From assembly GCF_964656455.1 (NCBI RefSeq), contig NC_135724.1:9787466-9851465 (forward strand): a stretch of 64,000 bases of DNA, in the 5' to 3' direction. The position numbers and the translations under genes are program-made. This stretch comes from Halichoerus grypus. Lineage: Eukaryota; Chordata; Mammalia; Carnivora; Phocidae. The notes under the pieces were generated by a model. It was not told the origin of the DNA, did not search any database, and saw only the letters and a list, made by a program, of their open reading frames with translations. Shown piece after piece: positions 54,323-64,000 of the stretch. Each line of letters starts with the position of its first letter. Position 1 is the first letter of the stretch.

Positions 54323-55739
54323 AAATAATGGAACAGTACTTGTTTCCTCTTTGTGATGATCACCTACAATTCTCTGGTCTTTTATATTTTGGTTTAGTAT
54401 TTAAAGTAGCATCTATTTTAGTGTAATATTTAATATATCAGTTGAGTCACACAAACATGTACAATCACAATTATACATTTAATACATTAATTGGAAGCAG
54501 TGTTTTCTTTATGGTCATATTTCAAGAAAAAATTTTATTGCAGCTTTCACTTCAGCTTCCATGTCTTTGTCATTTCCAGAGCCATGTGTTTTTTTTTTGT
54601 TTCGTTTGTTTGTTTGTTTATTTTTTCCAGAGCATATTATGTTCATTGAAATAGAGACCATTTTTAATTTAGGTCTGATGCAGTTGAAATTGTGTTCCAT
54701 ATTACAAGTGCCATTTGCATAACATTAAGCATAACTTTATGCCCATACCTTCATTCAATAGATACATAATTGTGATCTTCTATATTGTAACCATTATATT
54801 TTTTCTCTTTTATTTTTTCCACTTATTTATTGTGAAATGAACATGAAATCTGAGGTGTTTAAGACTATGTGTGAACGTTGTGTTTACTCCACAAACTATG
54901 ATGATGTAAGTGGAAGCCAATTAGAGGTAGCGTATCCAAATTACGTATGTAATGATTGTTCACCTCAACACCATACTTCACAAAGATTGCATCAAAATAC
55001 AATCATCTGATCTGTGTATTTTTTTTTTCTGTTAAATCACATGTCATTCACACCTATTTTTGGGTTGAGGTAAAATTCTACAGTACCTTATCCTATAGTT
55101 GATGCTTTGTAATGCTTTCTTGCTTCCATGGCTATATACTGGGACCCAGGAGCAAATTGCAGAGCCTCCAGCCAGAAACTCAGCCTTCCAGCAATGAGTG
55201 CAAAACAGAATGCCCTTCTGTATTGGGTCCATCTGCCACAGACCTGTGGTAGTAGGTTCATACCACTGATAGACAGGAATTCCATTTCTGTGATTGATCT
55301 TCCTTGGGTATTGCTGTCTACACTCTTACTAAGTATGGTTCACTGTATGCAAATTAGAAATCACTCTTGTGTTGACTCTTGCATATGCCAACTCTACTTC
55401 CCCCACTTATCAAACTGTAGGTAGGTATTATGGATATGCAAAATAGGTTACAGTGGTATGTTGACACGGAAAAATTGTGTTGACCCTATCTGAGAAGTCA
55501 GAAGCCCTCCTCTATGATATTGATGAATTTCTGGGGCCAGAGCTGAAACTTAAGGGTAAGAATTTATGTACTCGCATACTCTACAATATGGTACAAAACA
55601 TATTTGGTACAAAAGAAATTAATAAAATGAGTAAGAGTGTACCTGTCACCCACAATTTATACTAGTGGTTAAGCCTCCTATCTGACCTTCCGTTATCACA
55701 TCCTCCTGCTGCCAACAGTGAGGGAGCATCTATCCTGGG
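54323..55739. other. AT-rich intergenic DNA, nothing recognised
   Basis: Frames at 54442-55665 have no motif. A GTTT run lies at about 54599-54618. Confidence 0.45.
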
Positions 55740-56149
55740 TTTGTGTTTACTATTTCCTTGCTTTTCTTTATAGCTACACATATGTGTCTATCCTTGTCAA
55801 CATAATGTATATTTTTGCGTGGTTTCAAACATTGTGTAAATAGTCCCATACTGCATATATTTTTATACAGCTTGTTTTTCTTTACTCAAAATTTTGTGTG
55901 TCTAATGGATATTGTTGTTCGTAGGTGGAGATCACTTATCTTCAACATGGTAGTATCCCATTATATGAATATACCATTATCTGAACATGCCATACATTAT
56001 CTTTTATCTTGCTGGATTTGGGAAATATTCAAACATTGCATGTAAAAGTTGTATATGTTCTATAATGCACCTATGTAAGAATTTTGTTCCTGTGTTTTGT
56101 TTGTACCTAGAACATTTCCACCCAGCCCCCCCACTCCAACCTTCTTCCT

Positions 56150-56150
<1 letters not shown>

Positions 56151-56181
<31 letters not shown>
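56151..56181. repeat. (GT)15 microsatellite
   Basis: 31 bp of uninterrupted GT inside the antisense L1. Confidence 0.95.
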
Positions 56182-56182
<1 letters not shown>

Positions 56183-56849
56183 CTGAAAGCACATCCTCAA
56201 CTATTCTAGATGGTGCCAAGTTAGTATTTTTCTAGATTGTCTGTACAAATTGACACTTTAGCCATTATAAGAAAGTTTCTGTTGCTCCAAGTTTTCTCCT
56301 ATACTTGACATTTTCAGACCTTTTAAATATTTTCCTGTCTGGTGGGGTGAAAAGCAGTCACCTTTTTTTTTTTTTTCTGGATGTCAAAAGACAAAGATGG
56401 GAGTGAAGGGTGTCACACTCTTGTTTTTATTTGCAGTCCTTTGATTATTAATGACATTCAGCACATACACCTGGTGTGTGTGGGAACACAAACATATATA
56501 GTAGTCTTTCCTATTTCCATTTTTGTTTCTTCTTTTCTGAAATAAAATCCATGCTCATGTCTTCCATCCATTTTTCTATTGAGTTCATTCTTTTCTCTTA
56601 TTGACTCATTGGAGTTTACCATATATTAATAATACTAATCCTTTTTTGGTTGTCTGTGTTGTGACTAGTTTTTCAGTTTATATTCTCATGATCCTTGTAC
56701 TATAACTTTTGGGATGTATTTTGATACACAAGTGTTCTTCATTTGAATGTAAGAAAATATGTGAGTGTTTTTTCTCTATTATATATACCTTTTTTTGCAT
56801 CGTATTAAAGAATCCTCTCCAAGGTCTTAGCACAGAAAATGTTCTCCTC

Positions 56850-57345
56850 TATTTTTATTACCACATACATAATGGCTTAGAACAACATATTTACTATCTC
56901 ACAGTTTCTGTGGGCCAGGGATTCAGGCATGGCTTAACTGGGTCTTTGCTCAGGGTCTCTCATAGAGCTGCAAACAAGGTGCTCTCACCTGGGACTCACC
57001 TGGAGAAGCACAGGTTTCCGAGCTCACACGGGTCTTGGCAGGAATCAGTTCCTTGTGGGTTTTTGGACTGAAAGCCTCAGTTCTTTTCTGGCTGTTGGCT
57101 GGAGACCATCCTCAGTCATTTACCATACAGGGTTATCCAGATGTCCGTTTCCTTCACAAAAGACAGAATGAGAGAGAATCAGTAGAAAAAGTGCTAACTG
57201 TGTAGCATATTCATTGAAGTGACACCTAATCAGTTTTGGTTAGAAGCCAGGTCACAGGTCCCACGCACAGCCAGAGGAAGGGGAGTACACAGGGACATGA
57301 GTACCAGGAGCTGTAATAAATGGGGGCCATTTTAGAGTCCATTTG
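56850..57345 (+). repeat. Ancient repeat inserted in the L1, family not named
   Basis: TTACCACATACATAATGGCTTAGAACAACATATTTACTATCTCACAGTTTCTGTGGGCCAGGGATTCAGGCATGGCTTAACTGGG...GGAATCAGTTCCTTGTGGG...GAAAGCCTCAGTTC...CTGGCTGTTGGCTGGAGACC...GTTAGAAGCCAGGTCACAGGTCC...GGGGAGTACACAGGGACATGAGTACCAGGAG...GGGGGCCATTTTAGAG follows a well-known mammalian dispersed repeat in full order. L1 ORF2 sequence resumes on the other side, so it is a later insertion. Confidence 0.7.
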
Positions 57346-57983
57346 ACACACATTTTACCTTTTATCCTTAAATATTTAATCTGCTTTACATTAATTGTGT
57401 TGATTCTGAGGTTTTACTTTTTTTTTTCTGTATGAGTAATCTGCTGTCCTAGACTGAAAAGATTGAATAAGCTTTTCTTTCCCACCATCTTTCAATGCCA
57501 TCTCTACCATATATCAGGTCCGTATGTTTTGTGTGAGTCTATTTCTGAGCTCTGCATTTCATTCTGCTGGCAAATTTGATTACGCCAATGATAATACCAC
57601 ACTGTCTTAATTACTGTTGTCTTTTTGTTAGCCTGAAATCTGGCAAGACAAGTCTTTTTGTTTTCTCTTCCCTCCATATGCATTTTAGAATTAATTTGCA
57701 CAGTTCCTCAAAACAAAGAACAATACATTGTTAATTGTAAATGCATAACATCGGTATTGGAGAATTACCTTTTAATTCACCTATCTAGGAGCATGATATT
57801 TCTCCTTTATATAATACTACATTTGTTAATCTTTTGATAGATTTCAGTCTGAACACTTCATATATTGTTACTGCAGCAGATGATATTTATTTTTAATTAT
57901 AAATTCTAACAGATGCTAGTATATAGAAAATGCATTGATTTTTGTGTATTTCTATTGTATCGGGGAACTTACTAAATCCTCTT

Positions 57984-58153
57984 TTTTTTTTTTAATTTAT
58001 TTATTCATGAGAGACAGAGAGAGAGAGAGGCAGAGGGAGAAGCAGGCTACCCGCGGAGCAGGGAGCCCGATGCGGGACTCGATCCCAGGACCCTGGGATC
58101 ATGACCTGAGCCGAAGGCAGACGCTTAACCGACTGAGCCACCCAGGCATCCCC
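57984..58153 (-). mobile_element. CAN-SINE (minus) nested in L1, perfect TSD
   Basis: T-tract, TTTATTTATTCATGAGAGACAG, a short GA body, and head ending GCCACCCAGGCATCCC. Perfect 17-bp repeat ACTTACTAAATCCTCTT at 57967-57983 and 58154-58170. The body is shorter than in the other copies. Confidence 0.95.
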
Positions 58154-59316
58154 ACTTACTAAATCCTCTTACTAATTTAATAATTTACCTGTAAATTCTT
58201 TCAAAATACTTACATAGGGGGTTGTGTAATTTGTAATTAATGAAAATTATATTCCCTCCTTCTTACAACTTTTTAATGTCCTTGGTGCATTTGTTAGGGC
58301 CTCCTATAAAATACTAAATGGATTTAGTCATAGTGAGTGTTCTTGTACTGTTCCTGATGTGAATGGAATGCTTTTGCATTTCACCACTGAGCAAATGGAT
58401 GCTGTGTGTGTCCATAGATTCACCTTCTCACTATGTGGTATTCTCTTCTATTCCTAGTTTGAGAAATGACCTTTTATCATCAGTGCATGATGAGATTTAT
58501 TCAATGCTTTTCTCGGCATTTGTTTTAATAGCCACATGTTTCTTCGCCTTTATCTGTTAATGTAGTACAAATATGTGAAAATATTTTTTTTCTTTTGAGG
58601 TTAGACCAGACTTGATTTGCAAGGATAAAACCAGCCTAGGAATGATTCATTATATTTCTATATGTTGCTGGATTGTGTTTGTTAATATTTAAGTTAAGAT
58701 GTTGACATCAACACTTGTAATTGTGATTTTCTCATACTGTACTTACCTAATTTTGAAGTCAGCTTACTTGTCACATAAAATAAACTGAAGGTGTTCTATT
58801 TTTATATTCTCTGGAAGAGTTTGCGTAAGATTGAAATGATCTAACACTAAGAATGTTAGAACTTATTTGTAAAACCAACTGGTTATTGTGTTTTCTTTGT
58901 GGAAACATTTTGGCTATGTATACAGTTGTATTTGATGGTTATAGGCTTATTTTATTGAGGTCATGTGTTCATTTTGAAGCCTATTTTGGGCAAAAGAATT
59001 TGTCCTTTTAAACATTCACATATTTTGACCTATATTTGCTCAAAATGCATTCTGCTGCCTCTCTCTAATTATCCAACCCCCACACAAAATTTTTCCATCC
59101 CTAGTATGTGTACCTTGTTTCTTTTTGTTCCTTTATCAGGGTTTGCCTTTTATATAAGTCAAAGACTAACTTTTGGCTGTTTTTGTTCAGCTTACTATTT
59201 TATGTTTATTTGATATTGTGTAATTTTGGCTCTTGATCTTACATATTCCCTTCAAACTATTTTATTTATTTTCTCTAATTTGCTGTTGTTCTGTTTTGTA
59301 CCTTTAATCATATGGC

Positions 59317-59343
59317 TTTTTTTTTTTTTTTTTTTTTTTTTTT
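59317..59343. repeat. T27 tract
   Basis: 27 uninterrupted T, the longest homopolymer in the window. Confidence 0.9.
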
Positions 59344-59540
59344 GTCAATGCCCACCACCCGAAAACCACCAGGAACAGAGAGGATTTATTGTTTATTACA
59401 GTAAAAGGGATGGAAATAATACAACTTTGCTCTAAATTAGCTGTTGTTAGGAAGTGGGGTAATTCTATGACTGGGTATCTGAATAAATCTTATCTAGAAG
59501 GAGGGAAAATTAGAGACCAACTCTGTAATTGGTTAAGAAG
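59344..59540 (-). other. Possible retrotransposed 3' end on the minus strand
   Basis: Read on the minus strand this segment carries AATAAACAATAAATCC about 45-55 nt before an A27 tract. That is the layout of a polyadenylated transcript end. No TSD found and no source gene recognised. Confidence 0.3.
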
Positions 59541-60149
59541 TAGCTGTCACTCCTATTTTAATGTGTAGTTTTCCCATTATCCCTTCTAAGTATTTTCTGA
59601 ATCCTGCTGTGATCTCTTATACAACCATGTGTATTCATGTATTTATAGAGTTTCTCTAACTTATCTCTTGCTGTCACTTTTTATCTTCAGTATATTGGAG
59701 TCAGAAACTGTGAACTGTATGGCACTAATTTTGTCAAATGTAAGGCTCTCTGCCTGGATATGGACTGGTATCTGGTAAATTTTTATAAATGCTCTATGTG
59801 TTGTGTAAAAGTCGTGGGTATTCTCTACTTGTTGGGTAAGATATTCTGAAAATCTGCTGGCTCTAACTTGACAGTTTTCCTATTCTGTTTAAACATGTGT
59901 ATCCATATGAGTTTCCCTAATCTTTCAATTACTATAAAAGCTTTATGTCATTAAAAGTATGTGCATGTTATATTTAGTATTTATTACACACTTTATGAAT
60001 AGAGCCTTGATATAGTGACCCTCTTTTCTCTAGCATTGCTTTTGGTTTACACAATGTTTTTGGATGATACTAAATAACAAGCTTCCCCTTTGTTTAGTAT
60101 TAGCCTATCATGTAATTTTCATCTTGATATTTTAAAACATTTTTGGCCA
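59541..60149 (-). mobile_element. Probable diverged L1-like sequence, antisense
   Basis: T-rich plus strand resembling antisense L1 ORF2 in composition and some words (for example TTTCAATTACTATAAAAGCTTTATG), but too diverged for a firm call. Confidence 0.3.
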
Positions 60150-60328
60150 TTTATTTATTTAATTATGTATTGAGAGAGAGCACGGGGGGAAGGGCAAAGG
60201 GAGAGAGAGGATCTTAAGCAGGCTTCATGCCCAGACCCGAGGCAAGGCTTGATCTCATGACCCTGAGATCATGACCTGAGCTGAAACCAAGAATCAGATG
60301 CTTAACCAACTGAGCCACCCAGGCCCCC
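60150..60328 (-). mobile_element. Older-type CAN-SINE (minus)
   Basis: TTTATTTATTTAATTATGTATTGAGAGAGAGCACGGGG, CATGACCCTGAGATCATGACCTGAGCTGAAACCAAGAATCAGATG, head CAACTGAGCCACCCAGGCCCCC. Older subtype; TSD unclear. Confidence 0.9.
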
Positions 60329-62168
60329 GGCCTTATATTTTTAAAATACATCTTGTAAATAGAATGTAACTGTATTTTTATTCCTATTCTAAAAATCATT
60401 ATTTTTATTATCTCATTGTGGATTTCATTGTGATTATTCATCTGCTTGGATTTATTTATAATAATTAGTATGTACTTTATGTTTATACCTCTATTTACTA
60501 TATTCCTTTTTCATTTTCTTCTTTCTTGAATTATTTTGAAATAATTGTTCCTCCCTCCCTTTTACTGGTTTAGAAGCAGTGTATCCTATTTCTATTATTT
60601 TGAGGCTTATAGCGCAGTGAAAAGTAAATACCCAGTATTCGTTTATACTTATCCATCTTTTACTTTTTTTCCTTTCTGTGCCATCTAACTGTCAAAGTTT
60701 TTCATCTGTATCTATTTTTTTCTATTCTAAGTGTACTTTAATATTTTTCTCAATTTTTGTTGGCCTAAAATTTGTCTTTTTTTGTCACTCCCTCGCATAG
60801 GTTTGTTGTACACACAGTCCTAGGTTAACAGCATTCTGAATCCATTATCCAGTAAGCACTTTGGCTATTTCTGTCTTCTCTGTGAAATAGGTGGCGAGAT
60901 CGATGGCTGAGAATGATATGGGGGAAGAGGTATTGGAGGTTGGAGGCGATAGGAGAAGGTACAGAATAGTCATGTAGGAGACGAGGGCGTAAAGCAGGTG
61001 GGAGGGGAAGTGTTGGACCGTTGCCTGCAGCCCTCAGGACCCCCTTGGCAGGAACGGCTCTGCATTTAGGCACTCCCAGCCTTGTGCAGCTGCACCCGTG
61101 CAGGTGTGAAAAAGACTGGAAACTTGGACTGACCAGAAAGTGGCAGCGTCACTGTGAGGTGACAGGATAAAGGAATGTGAGGTGAGGTGTGTGGGGGGTG
61201 GATTGTAGGAGAGAGACGTATGAGGAAATGAGAGTTAGGACACGGAGTTATAAAGGACCCTAGATTCTGGTGGCACCAGGGACTTTTGTCTGGAACACAC
61301 TCACTGGTAAGGTAGGGAGCAATGTTTTAAGAGTGAGATCCTTGGAACTGAGATTACTGAGACATGGAAATTACTGCTTACGATAAAATCTAGGGCACCT
61401 TCAAACCAGGCAGGAGGAGAACAAAAGAGAGCATAGCTAGCATTGAATGAAGTTCAAAGAAGAAATGCCTTCTGGGGTTGGCCAAGTTGTAGTGGGGACA
61501 AGAGAGGAAAAGACATGGAGGATGTGGAGGGAGGATTTTACAGGCTGGGTTTCCGAAGGCACAATGCAAAGTTTCAGGAGCTGGAAAAGGGTCGGAAATA
61601 GTTTTGAACAGTATCACTTGGTTTGAGAGTGTAGCCAAAGAGGAGTAATGTCATAGTCCTGGGATTGTTGGGGTGAACAGCAGTAGCACACTTGTTTACG
61701 GTAGAGGGCTGAAACAACAAGACAGCCCTACCTTGTTGAACCTCAGCTGGGCGCACGTGAAGCAGGTGACTCAGATTTTTTGCCCCTCTGTGCATATCCA
61801 CATACGACACGTGCCATGATCATTGACTGGGGCTACCAAGTAAGTTTTAGAGAGTAAGCAAGTTTGCCAAGACAGAATCTGCAAATACTAAGGATCAACT
61901 GTATCTCAAGTTCTTTTCTCTCCTAATCTGACTCCTTGATCTTTTAGGGATCTCTGCCCAGAAAATAGCTCCCTCGGTCCCCCCACTTCTGTGTGCCTGG
62001 GTGCACCCTGACTCACTTGAACATCACCAGAGATTCTGCCTGGCTCTTTGTTTCTATAACTTATGAAAATGTTTGTCTTTATCTTACCCTTTCCTTTACT
62101 TTTCAGCACTTTTTAAGAGTGATATTCTTTATTCTCAGTAAGGCATTGAGAAAGGAGTTCTGATTAAA
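60329..62168. other. Intergenic DNA, mostly unassigned
   Basis: 60329-60790 is T-rich and may continue the diverged L1. 60820-61720 is purine- and G-rich, with AGAAAGTGGCAG and GGGAAGAGG-type words typical of old repeats but no family fixed. At about 61860-61905 GCAAATACTAAGGATCAACTGTA resembles a DNA-transposon end. No gene. Confidence 0.35.
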
Positions 62169-62184
62169 ATATATATATATATAT
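62169..62184. repeat. (TA)n
   Basis: About 8 TA units. Confidence 0.85.
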
Positions 62185-64000
62185 TCTTCACAGAAAGTCT
62201 TGAAAGCGGAGACAAATTTGAAGAACACCCAAAAATCCCTCACTGAGAAACAGCTTCTATGAGCATCTGACCATGTCCTTTTACTTTCAGGTTTACAAAG
62301 ATAAAGTGTTCTGAACTGGGATCTAACTTGAATCCAATTTTCAGTTAATAAGGTAAATGTAGGCCCAGTAATATTAATTCTAACTATTCCTAATTGCTCA
62401 TTTCTTTAGGTATATTTCAAGCTTATCATTCTCAGTGGCTTTCTAAAGTCTTCAGTGCATCCAATTCAGTAATTAAAGGGTGAGGCATATTGTGCATAAT
62501 AGGAACCAATCTTACTTTTCCCCCCAAGTACCCTAAAATATGTTTCAGATGCATTAATGATAGCAGTGTAAACACAGGCATTTCAAGTGACAAAGAGGAA
62601 ATAATTGTTCATATAATATCGTGGTCGAAGGGGGTAGGACTAACTAATCATGATATCAAAGACAGAAACCAGATAAAAAAAGACCAAGAGATTTGCATGA
62701 ATATTTTTAAATCTTCTCTATGTCAAAAAAAAAAAAACCTAATAACAATAAGAGCATTAAAAAAAGCACCAAATTAGAAAACATGATTTCACTTTAAATA
62801 AGTAAAGATTTAAAGTCGTTAATGTAGAAGAAGATCTGTGTATCTGTAGGCAAAAAATGATTATCACAACTTTAAAAGACAGAGAACTTAAGTGATAAAA
62901 CATGCCTAAAGCAGATAATCTGTTTCACCAATTCCAAGTACAAATACTGTTACTTTCCTTTTATTTTACAATTCATAGTTTAAGCTTCAAATTATTTCTC
63001 CTTAAGGACTATTCTCCCACTACTAAATAGTGGGGCGGGGAGGGGGGGGAAGAAATACAGGAAAAAATGTCTTAAAGTTCCTTGGGATTTAATCAAAAGG
63101 TTTCAGGACTAATTCCAAATGTAAAATGAAGAAAGCTATAATCCTGTGTGGCCAAAACTTTCTCTGCTTCTCACTGGTATAAAGTGTCATTATAGATGAC
63201 TGGTCCTGCTCAATTCAACAAATGACTTGTCTACAGGGGCTAGAATTGCATGCTTACACTTTTTCTGTGCAGTTCATATTGCTGACCCATGCACAAAAGT
63301 CCAATTCATTTTAGCTTTCACTCTCTCTCTTTTTTTCTTAATTATATTATCAGCACAACCTACTGAAAAGCACAACCTCCTGAACCATTGTTATTGGGTC
63401 TAGAGAAGCTGCCTACGTTAGGTACCTATCGTGCATAAACCACCCATCCATCCCTCCCCAACGCTGAAAAAAAAAAAAAAAAAAAGTACCAGGCACTTCT
63501 GTTGAGCCTGATTCACCAGCCTAAAATCCCCTCTCGTGGTAATCTGATTTCTGGTATTTTCTTCTCCTTTTCTGCACACACAGTAATTTTTGAGGTCATG
63601 CTGAACCAAATATCAAGGTCTCTCTACTTTCAAGTTTTCAAAAAGGATTGGTATAGGTCACTGCGTTTTCACAAATACCCTGGGTCCTTCAATAAAGAAA
63701 TCAGCATTCATCATAGTGACTAGCTTGGTGTCCCAAACCATAGGTGAGGGACTTTTCTCAACCCACAGAAGTTTCCTTGTCTTAAGCAAATAGGCACCAA
63801 TTTATGTTAACACTACTGTTACATTAAAACTGTGTTTCTTTTGTTTATTTCTTGATTTATGCAGTATGGGAATAGAATGCATCTTCTGCCTGGATAAAGA
63901 GCAACTCGGAAAGCCAAAAAATACAACTCACCAAGAAATATTAACACCATTAATGCCATTATTAATTACATAAATTCAGATTAAGAAGAAATCAATATTT
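62185..64000. other. AT-rich intergenic DNA to the window end
   Basis: No gene or named repeat. Small tracts: A12 at about 62725-62736, a G-rich run at 63032-63049 and A18-19 at about 63467-63485. Frames at 62490-62777 and 63418-63723 have no motif. Confidence 0.45.

Larger units (their letters stand above)
55740..59316 (-). mobile_element. Long old L1 (ORF2 region), antisense, interrupted
   Basis: Reverse-complement L1 ORF2 words in order along the plus strand: GGTAGTATCCCATTATATGAATATACC (55950s), AATTGACACTTTAGCC (56250), TTTTCTATTGAGTTCATTC and ACTAATCCTTTTTTGGTTGTCTGTGTTG (56570-56660), GCCATCTCTACCATATATCAGG and ACTGTCTTAATTACTGTTG (57500-57620), TTGATTTTTGTGTATTTCTATTGTATC (57935), TTCTATTCCTAGTTTGAGAAATGACC (58450), AATGCTTTTCTCGGCATTTGTTTTAATAGCCACATG (58500), GCTGGATTGTGTTTGTTAATATTTAAGTTAAGATG (58670), CTCTGGAAGAGTTTGCGTAAGATTG (58810). 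Highly diverged, full of stops, and holding a later ancient repeat, a (GT)n and a SINE. Confidence 0.82.

Noticed and set aside
61860..61905. Possible DNA-transposon terminus (GGATCAACTGTA)
   Set aside because: Too short to assign; no partner end or target duplication found.
1..64000. tRNA genes suggested by SINE heads
   Set aside because: These are tRNA-Lys-derived SINE heads with tails and target duplications, not folded tRNA genes.
1..64000. CRISPR-like, phage-like or operon-like structure
   Set aside because: Repeats are dispersed mammalian retroelements with target duplications; there are no regularly spaced repeats and no clustered prokaryotic genes.

Overview
This is nuclear genomic DNA from a placental mammal of the order Carnivora. 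The clearest sign is about two dozen tRNA-Lys-derived CAN-SINEs: a head reading GGCGCCTGGGTGGCTCAG, a CT-rich body, then an A-rich tail, often flanked by direct repeats of 11-19 bp. The commonest subtype (GGTCATGATCCCAGGGTCCTGGGATCGAGCCCCGCATC, then a TGCTTGTGTTCCCTCTC body) looks like the bear/seal/mustelid type. None of the SINE bodies looks like the dog- or cat-specific type. I therefore favour an arctoid carnivore, but the species cannot be fixed by eye.

The window holds one convincing protein-coding gene, DSEL (dermatan sulfate epimerase-like; 43748-47386, plus strand). It is an intact, intronless 1212-codon reading frame for a Golgi/ER membrane enzyme with an N-terminal glucuronate C5-epimerase domain and a C-terminal sulfotransferase-like domain. 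About 1.7 kb upstream is a dense CpG island (about 41340-42070) with many GC boxes, one CRE-like site and diverged tandem repeats. It ends at an excellent splice donor (42060/42061), which fits a noncoding first exon spliced to the exon that carries the whole coding region. Overlapping upstream ATGs sit directly before the main start. Downstream lies a probable long 3'UTR (to about 48.4 or 50.3 kb) with a 46-bp TC tract, an A/T hairpin and a CpG-retaining block.

Layout. 1-30 kb: gene desert packed with SINEs, two old sense L1 3' ends, an endogenous-retrovirus solo LTR candidate, MER5, MIR and L2 relics, and a young truncated L1 that appears to carry a 3' transduction. 30-41 kb: gene desert with old repeats only, including a nearly complete internally deleted Tigger1 element. 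41-50 kb: the DSEL locus. 50-55.7 kb: mostly unannotatable AT-rich sequence. 55.7-59.3 kb: a long, old, antisense L1 interrupted by another ancient repeat and a SINE. 59.3-64 kb: more diverged L1-like and unique sequence with one SINE. No CAN-SINE is visible between about 29.9 and 58.0 kb, a 28-kb gap centred on DSEL.

Nearly all other short open reading frames are translations of repeats or chance frames; the long frames in the CpG island reflect stop-codon depletion in GC-rich DNA. I saw no tRNA or rRNA genes, CRISPR arrays, operons or bacterial features, and no convincing new biological system.
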